From the NCBI GenBank assembly GCA_020634575.1, contig JACKBM010000006.1:62001-126000 (forward strand): DNA of 64,000 bases, written 5' to 3'. The stretch's first letter is position 1, and each line of letters starts with the position of its first letter. A model generated the notes under the pieces. That model saw only the letters and a list, made by a program, of their open reading frames with translations. It was not told the origin of the DNA and did not search any database. Shown here piece after piece: positions 37,628-45,356 of the stretch. Made by a program: the position numbers and the translations under genes. Source of the stretch: Ardenticatenales bacterium. GTDB lineage: Bacteria > Chloroflexota > Anaerolineae > Promineifilales > Promineifilaceae.

Positions 37628-38833
37628 ATGAAGGCTAACAGCAAGCTAATACGGCTATTTATTTTTCTGAGCTTACTCTGTTTGCCGCTTGTTGTGACGG
37701 CCCAGCTGGCGGCGCAGGGCGCTTCCCCACGCGCCTACCTGCCGATTGTGGCCAGAGCATATCCCACCTACAATATCCAGTTGCAGCCGTTTGCCACCGG
37801 CATCGCCAACCCCACTGCGATAGCCAATGCGGGTGATGACCGGCTATTTGTGGCCGAGAAAAATGGCCGGATTCGGGTGGTGCTGGCCGATGGCACGCTG
37901 TTGACAACGCCGTTTCTGGACCTGCGCCCCCAGGTTGCCACCAATCAGCACCAGGGACTGCTGGGGTTGGCCTTTGACCCGAATTACGCCAGCAACGGCC
38001 GCTTTTACGTGAATTACATCGATTTGAATGGGGATACGCAGATTTCCCGCTTCGTCGTTTCCGCCAACCCCAACGTGGCGGATGCCAACAGTGAGCAGTT
38101 GCTGCTGACCGTTCCCCAGTTGGGCACCGACCATAATGGCGGCGACCTGGCGTTCAGCCCGGTTGATGGTTACCTTTACATCCCGCTGGGCGATGGCGTT
38201 TCCGACGGCGACCCGGACGGGCGGGCGCAGGATCTGACTCTTTTACTTGGGAAGGTGTTGCGACTGGATGTCTCCGGGGCTGCTGTGGCCATACCGGCCG
38301 ATAATCCCTACGTCGGTAACCCGTCCGCTCGCGATGAAATCTGGGCCAGCGGCCTGCGCAACCCGTGGCGCTTCAGCTTTGACCGGCTCAGCGGCGACAT
38401 GTTTATCGGCGATGTGGGTAATACGCGCCAGGAAGAGATTGATTTTGAACCGGCCGGTTCGCCCGGCGGCCTCAATTTTGGCTGGCGCTGTTACGAAGGC
38501 AATCTCGTCTTTAATCTCACCGGCTGCCCTGAGCCGGCTCAGTTTACCTTTCCCATTGCCACCTACGAAACCGGCGCCAACAGCAACTGCTCGGTCACAG
38601 GCGGCTATGTCTACCGGGGCAGCGCCATACCCAATATGTGGGGCCATTATATCTTTGGCGACTTTTGCAGCGGCCGTATCTACCGCACCATCCCCGTTGA
38701 TCCAGATCATTGGCAAACGGTTGAACTGGGGCGCTTTAGCTTCAGCCTGACCACGTTTGGGGAAAATGCGGCCGGCGAGCTCTTCGTTGGTGATCTCTTT
38801 ACCGGCGAAATTCGTAAGATCGTGGGCCAGTAG
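37628..38833 (+). CDS. Secreted PQQ-dependent sugar dehydrogenase (Gdh-B/Hhip type)
   Basis: The ATG at 37628 starts a signal peptide (LIRLFIFLSLLCLPLVVTAQLA); a TTG three codons earlier is also in frame. The 401-residue product is a six-bladed propeller of the soluble glucose/sorbosone dehydrogenase family: LFVAEKNGRIRVV, HQGLLGLAFDPNYASNGRFY, DHNGGDLAFSPVDGYLYI, LRNPWRFSFD and GDVGNTRQEEIDF are family phrases. Such enzymes oxidise sugars or related alcohols with PQQ outside the cell. PQQ synthesis genes are absent from the window. The mature N-terminus contains RAYLPIVARAYP, like the C-terminal tails of other exported proteins here. Confidence 0.92.
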   Translation: MKANSKLIRLFIFLSLLCLPLVVTAQLAAQGASPRAYLPIVARAYPTYNIQLQPFATGIANPTAIANAGDDRLFVAEKNGRIRVVLADGTLLTTPFLDLRPQVATNQHQGLLGLAFDPNYASNGRFYVNYIDLNGDTQISRFVVSANPNVADANSEQLLLTVPQLGTDHNGGDLAFSPVDGYLYIPLGDGVSDGDPDGRAQDLTLLLGKVLRLDVSGAAVAIPADNPYVGNPSARDEIWASGLRNPWRFSFDRLSGDMFIGDVGNTRQEEIDFEPAGSPGGLNFGWRCYEGNLVFNLTGCPEPAQFTFPIATYETGANSNCSVTGGYVYRGSAIPNMWGHYIFGDFCSGRIYRTIPVDPDHWQTVELGRFSFSLTTFGENAAGELFVGDLFTGEIRKIVGQ

Positions 38834-38959
38834 CTCCGTTCACCTGACCGGGAACGTCTGCTACCCGTTGCCTGTTTCCTCCTGCATTGTCAGGGTCCTG
38901 GGGATTTGATACACTCTTTTTTGCGCAGTAGGGTTGCCTGCGCGGTGAGGTTGCGCGGA

Positions 38960-39370
38960 ATGACAATATCCCTGGCAGATGCCTATATCATGGTGGTTGA
39001 GGATGATCCTGATGCTCATCTCATCATGCTGGATCTGCTGCGGATGGCCGGAGCCAGCCGTTGTTACTCCCGTAAATCCGTTGCCTCAGCTATCCAATTT
39101 GCAGCCAAATTACCCCGCATGGATCTGTTTCTGGCAGATATCAATATGCCGCTTGAAAGTGGCTATGATTTGCTGGAACAGGTGCGGGCCCATGAGACCC
39201 TTAAGAGTGCCCGGGTGGTCGCGGTGACCGCCGGTACCTTGCAGGATGATGTAGACCGGGCCCGCGAGCTCGGCTTTGATGGTTTCATCGGCAAACCGCT
39301 TATGGCGGACAAGTTTGCCGACCAGGTCCAGCGGGTGCTGGCTGGTGAGACCGTCTGGGTCTGGCGATGA
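38960..39370 (+). CDS. Single-domain response regulator
   Basis: The ATG at 38960 starts a 136-residue protein consisting of one receiver domain. The acidic pocket is VVEDDPDAH, the phosphoacceptor is the Asp in FLADINMPLESGYD near residue 60, the Thr is in VVAVTAG, and the Lys is in FIGKPLM. There is no output domain, so it probably relays phosphate or binds a partner. It may serve the histidine kinase at 36199. Confidence 0.92.
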   Translation: MTISLADAYIMVVEDDPDAHLIMLDLLRMAGASRCYSRKSVASAIQFAAKLPRMDLFLADINMPLESGYDLLEQVRAHETLKSARVVAVTAGTLQDDVDRARELGFDGFIGKPLMADKFADQVQRVLAGETVWVWR

Positions 39371-39416
39371 GCCAGCCAGTTGCCAGCTCGCGCGCCGGTC
39401 GGTAGAAGTACAGCCC

Positions 39417-39911
39417 ATGAATAGTGCCTCGAAATTTTCCCATCCCGCCATTCTTTCGCGCCAGCTACGTCGCTGGCCGCTAATGCTGGCGCTGACCTTG
39501 TTGCTTTTCGCCCTGACGGCCTGCCTGAGTTTTTTAGGCGGTGGTGATGATAGCGGCGCTGCGGCGCCAGAGAACGTGACCGATACACAGGTGCGTCGCT
39601 TCGGCGATCAGGAAGTATTGCCGGCCGGCACTGGCTACCTGGTCTGCACCCAGAGCTGTGGTGACTTTGGTCAATGCGGTACCTCTGACCTTGGGACTGT
39701 AGTGCTCTTGAATTCGCAAGGGCCAGCCGGTAAAGTGCATGATCGAGCGGTACCGGACAAAACACAGATCCAGATTAACAGCGCCATCGAAGAAACAGTC
39801 TTCCCTGATAGCGGGGCGCAGAGTTATACCGCTCGCTTTTACAACGTCACCATTCAAGATCAGGGCCAGGCCTGGGTCGCTGGCTGGTGCGTATCGACTT
39901 TGCCTGAATAA
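39417..39911 (+). CDS. Small lipoprotein of unknown function
   Basis: The ATG at 39417 fits the lipoprotein signal WPLMLALTLLLFALTACLSF, with the lipobox LTAC; the longer frame upstream overlaps the response regulator. The exported part of about 125 residues is beta-rich with several Cys (LVCTQSCGDFGQCGTSDLG) and a late Trp/Cys (WVAGWCVSTLPE). I do not recognise the domain. The next gene starts 16 bases after its stop and may be co-transcribed. Confidence 0.7.
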   Translation: MNSASKFSHPAILSRQLRRWPLMLALTLLLFALTACLSFLGGGDDSGAAAPENVTDTQVRRFGDQEVLPAGTGYLVCTQSCGDFGQCGTSDLGTVVLLNSQGPAGKVHDRAVPDKTQIQINSAIEETVFPDSGAQSYTARFYNVTIQDQGQAWVAGWCVSTLPE

Positions 39912-39927
39912 GACAGGAGATAAGGCG

Positions 39928-40278
39928 ATGTTAATTGAGAAGCAACGTCAATCGGAACTGGCCCGGCGCAAAGGTCAGGCGCTAAAAACCATCATTCAAG
40001 GTATCTGGCTGGCCATCACCTTTGCCGGCGCCTACTTTCTCGTCCAGATGATCTTTGAACAGGGGCTAATCTCACTGGGGGCGTTCTACGAACTGGGCAT
40101 TCCCCGTTCCGTGCCTCGCTGGGTCTTTGAATGGGTCATCATTTTCCTGATCGTTGTGGGGATGCAGTTTGTTTTTGTGCTTGGCTACGTCATCGCCAGC
40201 CCGGAAGGGCGGCAACGGGCCGGCAAGGCAACCCCCTATTCGAAGAATCCCGATCCACTGGATAACGAATATCGTTAA
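39928..40278 (+). CDS. Small two-TM membrane protein
   Basis: The ATG at 39928 is preceded by ACAGGAGATAAGGCG. The 116-residue product has a basic amphipathic start (EKQRQSELARRKGQALK) and two hydrophobic segments (GIWLAITFAGAYFLVQMIF and WVIIFLIVVGMQFVFVLGYV). A short charged tail ends PDPLDNEYR. The family is not recognised. The upstream part of the frame overlaps the lipoprotein gene and is not used. Confidence 0.65.
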   Translation: MLIEKQRQSELARRKGQALKTIIQGIWLAITFAGAYFLVQMIFEQGLISLGAFYELGIPRSVPRWVFEWVIIFLIVVGMQFVFVLGYVIASPEGRQRAGKATPYSKNPDPLDNEYR

Positions 40279-40301
40279 GCCGGCGGGCAAGATCGCTTTG
40301 T

Positions 40302-40329
40302 TGCGCTCAGGCCGCGCGGCCTGAGCGCA
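40302..40329. terminator. Perfect 28-bp palindrome between convergent genes
   Basis: TGCGCTCAGGCC and its exact complement, with GCGC at the centre, form a fully self-complementary 28-base sequence. It lies between the convergent stops at 40278 and 40333 and can act as a hairpin in both directions. No T run is present, so the terminator role is inferred from position. Confidence 0.6.
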
Positions 40330-40332
40330 GGT

Positions 40333-40938
40333 TTAACTTAGGCTCCTGGCCCAGGCCAGGACGCCGGCGGCAACCTTGTTTACCGGCCGGTCCGTGCCCA
40401 TCAGCAAACTTACCCCCTGGTCCGGCCCAACTTCCTTCAGCCAACGGTTAAATTGGATATGGGTATCGATAACGTTTCTACTACGGCGCCACTCCGGCCG
40501 GGCCCGCAGGCGGTCGGCGAGCGCCGCATCCTCCACGACCAGGGCCAGGAAATGGATGGCGCTAAAGTAGCGCGCTTCCGGGCGCTGAAACTGGTCCGGC
40601 ACGGCAGAGCCGAAGAGGATGACGGGTCGGCCAGCCTGGCCGATGTTTTTGGCCAGACGCAGCCAGGTGTCACGAAAGTGGGCGTAGTTGTCATCCGGCT
40701 GGTTAAACTCCTCGCGCCACAGGATATCCTGATCTAGCACGACAAACTCATCTTGCATCTGCTGCAAGGCCAGGGCTGTAGTTGTCTTGCCAGCACCGCT
40801 GGCGCCTGTCACGCAGAAAAGTGGCCGGAACTGAAACGGGATCGAGGTTTGGCAATGTGGGCATACTGCCCGGTCTTCGGCTGGGAAAGCGGTTTTAGCG
40901 ACCTCATACTGGCCACAAGTCGGGCAGACATTGATCAT
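40333..40938 (-). CDS. P-loop kinase/ATPase with N-terminal zinc ribbon
   Basis: The 201-residue protein begins with CPTCGQYEVAK and CPHCQTSI, two CxxC pairs about 20 residues apart that form a zinc ribbon. A Walker A loop GASGAGKTTTALAL and a short Asp motif (FVVLDQDILW) follow, as in adenylate-kinase-like small-molecule kinases. The target is unknown. Its ATG overlaps the stop of the upstream GNAT gene (ATGA), so it is the last gene of a four-gene overlapping operon starting at 43086. Confidence 0.82.
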   Translation of the reverse strand: MINVCPTCGQYEVAKTAFPAEDRAVCPHCQTSIPFQFRPLFCVTGASGAGKTTTALALQQMQDEFVVLDQDILWREEFNQPDDNYAHFRDTWLRLAKNIGQAGRPVILFGSAVPDQFQRPEARYFSAIHFLALVVEDAALADRLRARPEWRRSRNVIDTHIQFNRWLKEVGPDQGVSLLMGTDRPVNKVAAGVLAWARSLS

Positions 40939-41423
40939 GGCATGGCCTGAAAGTAGCGGGTATGTTTGGGCAGGAACCCTTCGCCCATGAAAAACGCCCG
41001 CGAAGCCTCATTGAACTGCCAGATACCAAGCTGGATACCGGTGACGCCCAACTCTTGCGCCTGTTGGCGGACCCGGCCCAGCAACGCCCGAGCCAGGCCG
41101 CGGCGGCGGAAATCTGGATGCACGCAGATCTGATCTATGCTGAGATGAAAGAGGGCCGGGCTAAATGGGGTCGTGGGGCGCCGCTGCTCGACCGTCATCA
41201 CATAACCGGCCACCTGGCCGTCCACTTCGGCCACAAAGAATTGATGGGTCGGATCCGCCAGCTTCTCACGGACAAATTCCGGTGCGAACAGGTCGCCTTC
41301 AGGTAACAAAAACCACTCCGGCTCGGTTTCCGCGTGAAGCCGCTGCACAATGGCCATCAGCCGGCTGAGGGCTGCCGCATCAGCCGTTGTGGCCGGCCGC
41401 ACTAACTGTGTTTCTGTAGCCAT
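40935..41423 (-). CDS. GNAT-family N-acetyltransferase
   Basis: The 162-residue protein shows the GNAT pattern: strand pair FFVAEVDGQVAGYVMTVEQ, then IDQICVHPDFRRRGLARALLG with the acetyl-CoA loop R-R-x-G-L-A, and late IQLGIWQFNEASRAFFMGEGF. Such enzymes transfer acetyl groups from acetyl-CoA to amines of small molecules or proteins. The first 22 bases overlap the end of the AlkD-like gene in another frame, implying coupled translation. Confidence 0.92.
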   Translation of the reverse strand: MATETQLVRPATTADAAALSRLMAIVQRLHAETEPEWFLLPEGDLFAPEFVREKLADPTHQFFVAEVDGQVAGYVMTVEQRRPTTPFSPALFHLSIDQICVHPDFRRRGLARALLGRVRQQAQELGVTGIQLGIWQFNEASRAFFMGEGFLPKHTRYFQAMP

Positions 41424-42079
41424 TTGGCTCCTTCTCTGGCGCTGAGTGGCGCCAGGTCGTGGTTAGCGATAAATTCGCGCACGGCGGCGCCATTTTCCTT
41501 GGAATACTCGCGCAGCGCCCAACCGATTGCCTTGTTGATAAAAAATTCCCTGGACCCGAGATTCTCGCGGATGATGGCGAAAAGTAGATCGGCATCGGTC
41601 GCCGTTCGGTAATGGCGCTGGTGGAGGATGGCGGCGCGGCGCAGCCAGAAGTCGTCCGCGGCCCGCCAGCGGTTCAGGTATTGATCGCGGCTCGCGGGAT
41701 GGCGTTGGAATAGTGTGCCGGCGTAGCTGGTCAGGGCATCCACGGTATCCCACCAGGATTTGCTGACGATGAGCTGTTCGATGAGGCCCAGGCTGGCGGG
41801 CGACAACTTCTTGAGCTGTTTGCCGAGCAGGTCGCAGGCGCTGTAGTGGCATTCCCGTTCCGGCCGGTCCCACAAGGCCCGGACCGCCTCATGCAGCGCG
41901 GCTTCATCGGCCGGCAACCCATACTGCCCCAGATGCGCCTTGAAAAGCGCCGCTCGCTCCGGCTTTTTAATGCCGTAAAACGGGAACAGGTCGCGCATGT
42001 AAGCAGACATGGCGGCTGCGTTCTCGGGGTCAGCGTGAGCAGCAAAACTGTCCAGCAAGGGTTGGATGGGGTAGCTCAT
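41402..42079 (-). CDS. AlkD-like DNA alkylation repair protein
   Basis: The 225-residue protein belongs to the AlkD HEAT-like DNA glycosylase family. It has DLFPFYGIKKPERAALFK, HYSACDLLGKQLKKL, the catalytic-region phrase VSKSWWDTVDALTSYAG (Trp, Asp), WLRRAAILHQ and FINKAIGWALREYSK. AlkD excises 3-methyl- and 7-methylpurines without base flipping. Its ATG overlaps the TGA of the gene upstream by four bases, so it is coupled in the same operon. The length is normal. Confidence 0.93.
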   Translation of the reverse strand: MSYPIQPLLDSFAAHADPENAAAMSAYMRDLFPFYGIKKPERAALFKAHLGQYGLPADEAALHEAVRALWDRPERECHYSACDLLGKQLKKLSPASLGLIEQLIVSKSWWDTVDALTSYAGTLFQRHPASRDQYLNRWRAADDFWLRRAAILHQRHYRTATDADLLFAIIRENLGSREFFINKAIGWALREYSKENGAAVREFIANHDLAPLSAREGAKWLQKHS

Positions 42080-43086
42080 GGCAGATTCCCTGGGTGAGGG
42101 GTTGACCGACCCGTCGGGTTCGCCAACCCGTCGGGTTGGCCCAACCCCTCAGCCAGCCCCAGGAAGTCGCGGATGATGGGGACGAGGTCGGTCAGGTCGT
42201 GAATGCGTCCGGCGTACTCGGCCTGACCGGGGCCGGCCAGGATCGTCGGGACCGGATTCAGGGTGTGGTTGCGGTGGCTCTTGTCCTCGATGTTGCCGTG
42301 GTCGCTGGTGATGATGAGCAGCCCATTCTCATAATCCCAGTTGTCGAGCAGGCTGTCGATGACGGCGACGACCGTTTCCAGGTGTTGGGCGGCGGCGGCC
42401 AGGCTGCCGCGGTGACCGGCCCGGTCGCTGGGCCAATGCTCGAAGAAGCTGAATTGATGCTGGCGGGCGATGGCGGCGATCTGCTGGCCTGCTTCGGCCA
42501 GGCTCAGGAGCGGGATGTCATCATAGCCGAGATGGTCGCGCCAGGCCTGGCCGGTGAAACCGGGGCTGACGGCGCGGCCAGCCTGTAGATCGGCGGCTGT
42601 CAGCAGGTCGAGGCCGGCCTGGGTGGCGGCATAGGGCACGGCCGAGAGCAGCCGCTTACCGCTGGTAAGGCCATCGAAATAGCCCTGGGGATAAGGGGTG
42701 ATCAGCGCGGCCCGGCCCCCGGCCGCTGTGACGGCGCTAAAAATGGTCCCCTTGTCGATCTCGGCGCGGACGGCGGCGTTGGGTTTGGGGCCGTAATGGG
42801 TGCCGATGGCGGCGGGGACGTTCCGGCCGGTCAGGATCGTCGCCTGGCCAGTGGCGCTTTGCGGCCGGCCGGGCATGCCCAGATTGGCATCGGTGGGCAC
42901 CAGTGATAACTGTGGGGTGATGATGGGCTCGCGCCCGTTGAGGAACCAATCCGCGCCCAGTCGCCGGGTCAGGCCGGCCAGATTGGCGCTGAGATAGGGG
43001 TTGCTGTCGGGTGCGGCGTTGCCCAGACCGACGCCATCGAGAAAGAAAAGGTGGACGAACCGGCCGGTCTGCCATCCTGAATCCAT
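42076..43086 (-). CDS. Phosphoglycerate-mutase-like metalloenzyme (alkaline phosphatase superfamily)
   Basis: The 336-residue protein starts with VHLFFLDGVGLGNAAPDSNPY, the first metal motif. It has MPGRPQSATGQATILTG with the nucleophile region, and ends with LLIITSDHGNIEDKSHRNHT, the second metal site, as in cofactor-independent phosphoglycerate mutase and phosphopentomutase relatives. The insert domain is short, so it is not a typical GpmI; the substrate is unknown. The natural C-terminus would be near EGLG. The last 20 residues are encoded by CCCGTCGGG repeats at 42095-42151, yet the stop still overlaps the next start. Confidence 0.85.
   Translation of the reverse strand: MDSGWQTGRFVHLFFLDGVGLGNAAPDSNPYLSANLAGLTRRLGADWFLNGREPIITPQLSLVPTDANLGMPGRPQSATGQATILTGRNVPAAIGTHYGPKPNAAVRAEIDKGTIFSAVTAAGGRAALITPYPQGYFDGLTSGKRLLSAVPYAATQAGLDLLTAADLQAGRAVSPGFTGQAWRDHLGYDDIPLLSLAEAGQQIAAIARQHQFSFFEHWPSDRAGHRGSLAAAAQHLETVVAVIDSLLDNWDYENGLLIITSDHGNIEDKSHRNHTLNPVPTILAGPGQAEYAGRIHDLTDLVPIIRDFLGLAEGLGQPDGLANPTGRSTPHPGNLP
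42095..42151. repeat. CCCGTCGGG repeat, locus 2, inside a coding end
   Basis: TGAGGGGTTG (42095-42104) and CAACCCCTCA (42142-42151) form a terminal inverted repeat around two CCCGTCGGG cores (42110-42118 and 42127-42135); the second lies in the palindrome CCAACCCGTCGGGTTGG. It is translated in frame at the end of the metalloenzyme gene. Confidence 0.9.
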
Positions 43087-43332
43087 AATAGCTCTCCTGG
43101 TCGGCCCGATGTTACAAAGAAGCAGTTATTCCGGCAATGGCGGAAAAGGACATGATTCCTATGACAGATTTGCTAAGAATTGAATGCCCCAGACAGCTCT
43201 GCCTATGTTACACTTAGGGCGGTTGTGATTCTGTGAATGTAAACTACATTTCACCAAAGTTGTTGCCAACCGGTATTATAGCAGCCGCGAAAGTTAAGAT
43301 TGGTTCCTGTTGTATCTGTAGATGGTTGAAGG
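43087..43332. other. Divergent intergenic region
   Basis: About 245 bases between the minus-strand metalloenzyme operon and the plus-strand response regulator should hold both promoters. It is richer in A/T than the flanks from 43230 on. I see no gene or RNA in it. Confidence 0.4.
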
Positions 43333-43698
43333 ATGAAGACCATACTCGTTGTTGAAGATGAACCTATCATGCGTGAAGAGATCGCCCAGATCTTTGAATT
43401 TGAAGGATACGATGTATTAACTGCCGGTGATGGCGAAGAAGCCATCATGCGGCTGGAGACATTGCGTCCGGCATTGATATTATGTGACCTCGGTATGCCC
43501 AAAGTGGATGGCTACGGGGTTTTATCCTGGGTTCGTCAGCACACAGAGCTGGCCAGGACCCCATTTCTCGTGCTAACTGCCTATCGCCATGACGGCAGCC
43601 AGAAGCGGGCCGAAGAACTCGGCTGCGATGGTTACCTGACCAAGCCATTTGACATCGACCACCTCCTGGGAGAGGTGGCGCGGTTTGTTTCTGGGTAG
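43333..43698 (+). CDS. Single-domain response regulator (CheY-like)
   Basis: The 121-residue protein is one receiver domain: VVEDEPIMREE acidic pocket, phosphoacceptor Asp52 in ILCDLGMPKVDGYG, Thr in FLVLTAYRHDG, and Lys in GYLTKPFDIDHL. No output domain follows. A histidine kinase on the same strand starts about 200 bases downstream and is the likely partner. Confidence 0.94.
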   Translation: MKTILVVEDEPIMREEIAQIFEFEGYDVLTAGDGEEAIMRLETLRPALILCDLGMPKVDGYGVLSWVRQHTELARTPFLVLTAYRHDGSQKRAEELGCDGYLTKPFDIDHLLGEVARFVSG

Positions 43699-43904
43699 AT
43701 TATTAGCCGGCGTGCCAGACGCTCCACGGCCTGTGTATGCCGAAAATGGGGCGGCGAGAGCGTCAAATTTGGATGTTCTCTCGTTATAGTCATTACAGTT
43801 ATAAGTTTTTCTTGGTCAGTTCCAATTCAATGGCGCCTGTATAAATTGTTTGAATTGGCGCCAGCTGATCTGGTAGCGATTTTGTGGTCGGGGGACCCGC
43901 TCTC

Positions 43905-45356
43905 ATGGGGAGCAACTTAAAAATGCTGCGCGAGCGGCTCAATGCGTATTTCGCATTGCCGTCAATTGAAGATAATGAAGAGCAACTGCGTGTCTGGGTA
44001 CTCAGGCGCATGATCTTGTTTGGTATCTGTACCAATACGATTGCCGTTGCTTTTGCCATCAGCAATCCCCGTTTCTTGCTGGAATTAATGGTGGCCTACG
44101 GGCTTCTCTTTGGTGCCTTGCTGCTGCTTGAATATTGTGTTCGGCACCACAAGGTTCGCGCCGTCGCCTGGGGCCTGGCGCTTCTGGCGTGGGCGTGGCT
44201 GGTGCTGATGGCCGCCTTGCAGGGGCCATTTGGCGCCCAGGGTGGTTTCCGCTACACAACGATTGCCATTGTGCTGGCCACCTTCATCCTGGGGACTGGT
44301 CCTGGTTTCCTCTTTCTGGCCCTGACTGCCCTGGCCGGCCTGGCCTTCTGGCTGCTGGGGCCGGCCACTGAGGGGATGATGTTGCTGCGGGTTGATAGCG
44401 ACCAGGAGCAGCTGTTGAGTTACATGTTGGTGTTGGCCATGCTTTACGTGCTGATTGCCACTGGTCGGGCCGTTTTGCTGCAATCATTGCGCCAGACGCA
44501 GACGGCGCAGGCTGAAAGCGAGGCGCGGCAAGTAAGCCTGGCCCAGGCCTATGCCGATGTAGAGCGGCAGGTGCAGGAGCGCACGCAGGAGCTGGAAGCC
44601 ACGTTGCGTCAGCAGGAGGACCTGCTGCACATTGTGGCCCATGATCTAAAGAACCCTCTATCGGGACTGGCCCTGACGCTGGATCTGATGGCACGTTACC
44701 CGGATCGGCTGGGGCAGCAGAAGATGCTGGATCGTATCAAGCAAGCGCGCCATACGGTGGATATGATGACGGGCACGATCTCGCGCATGTTGGAAGCTGA
44801 GCAGTACGAGGCTGGCCAGGTTACGGCCCGGCGGGAAATGCTTCAGCCGGCGCCGTTACTGGAGGCGATTGTCGCTGAATATCAGCGCCAGGCGGAGATG
44901 AAGGGGATTGAATTGATCGTCCTGCACCAGCCAGCGCCGCCGCCGATCTGGGCCGACAGCCAGTTATTGACGCAGGTGGTGGCGAATCTGCTTTCCAATG
45001 CGCTGAAATATTCACCGGCCGGTACCACCGTCTCCCTGGATTGGAGCCGCGAACAGCGCCATCTGGCCATCCGGGTCCGTGATGAAGGCTTAGGGCTGAC
45101 GCTGGAGGATATGGGTGGCCTGTATCGCAAATTTACCCGGCTCAGCGCCCGGCCGACGGCGGGCGAAAGCTCGGCGGGCCTGGGGCTTTACATCGTCAAG
45201 CTGTTCACCGAAGCGATGTCTGGCTCGGTGGTAGCGGAATCGGCCGGTCGTCATAAAGGGACAACCTTTACCATCCGATTGCCACTGGCCGAAACGAAGC
45301 AGGCTGTTATCACCACAAATGGCTCCGGCCTGCTGCCAGAGCATCTATCTGTCTAG
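43905..45356 (+). CDS. Membrane-bound sensor histidine kinase
   Basis: I prefer the ATG at 43905 with GGGGGAC upstream; a GTG at 43884 is in frame. The 483-residue product has about six membrane helices in residues 40-190, a coiled coil (YADVERQVQERTQELEATLR), a HisKA domain with HIVAHDLKNPLSGLALTL and a HATPase with LLSNALKYSPAG, RVRDEGLGL and SSAGLGLYIVKLF. It probably phosphorylates the regulator at 43333. Its stop TAG shares the four bases CTAG with the stop of the convergent MFS gene. Confidence 0.92.
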   Translation: MGSNLKMLRERLNAYFALPSIEDNEEQLRVWVLRRMILFGICTNTIAVAFAISNPRFLLELMVAYGLLFGALLLLEYCVRHHKVRAVAWGLALLAWAWLVLMAALQGPFGAQGGFRYTTIAIVLATFILGTGPGFLFLALTALAGLAFWLLGPATEGMMLLRVDSDQEQLLSYMLVLAMLYVLIATGRAVLLQSLRQTQTAQAESEARQVSLAQAYADVERQVQERTQELEATLRQQEDLLHIVAHDLKNPLSGLALTLDLMARYPDRLGQQKMLDRIKQARHTVDMMTGTISRMLEAEQYEAGQVTARREMLQPAPLLEAIVAEYQRQAEMKGIELIVLHQPAPPPIWADSQLLTQVVANLLSNALKYSPAGTTVSLDWSREQRHLAIRVRDEGLGLTLEDMGGLYRKFTRLSARPTAGESSAGLGLYIVKLFTEAMSGSVVAESAGRHKGTTFTIRLPLAETKQAVITTNGSGLLPEHLSV

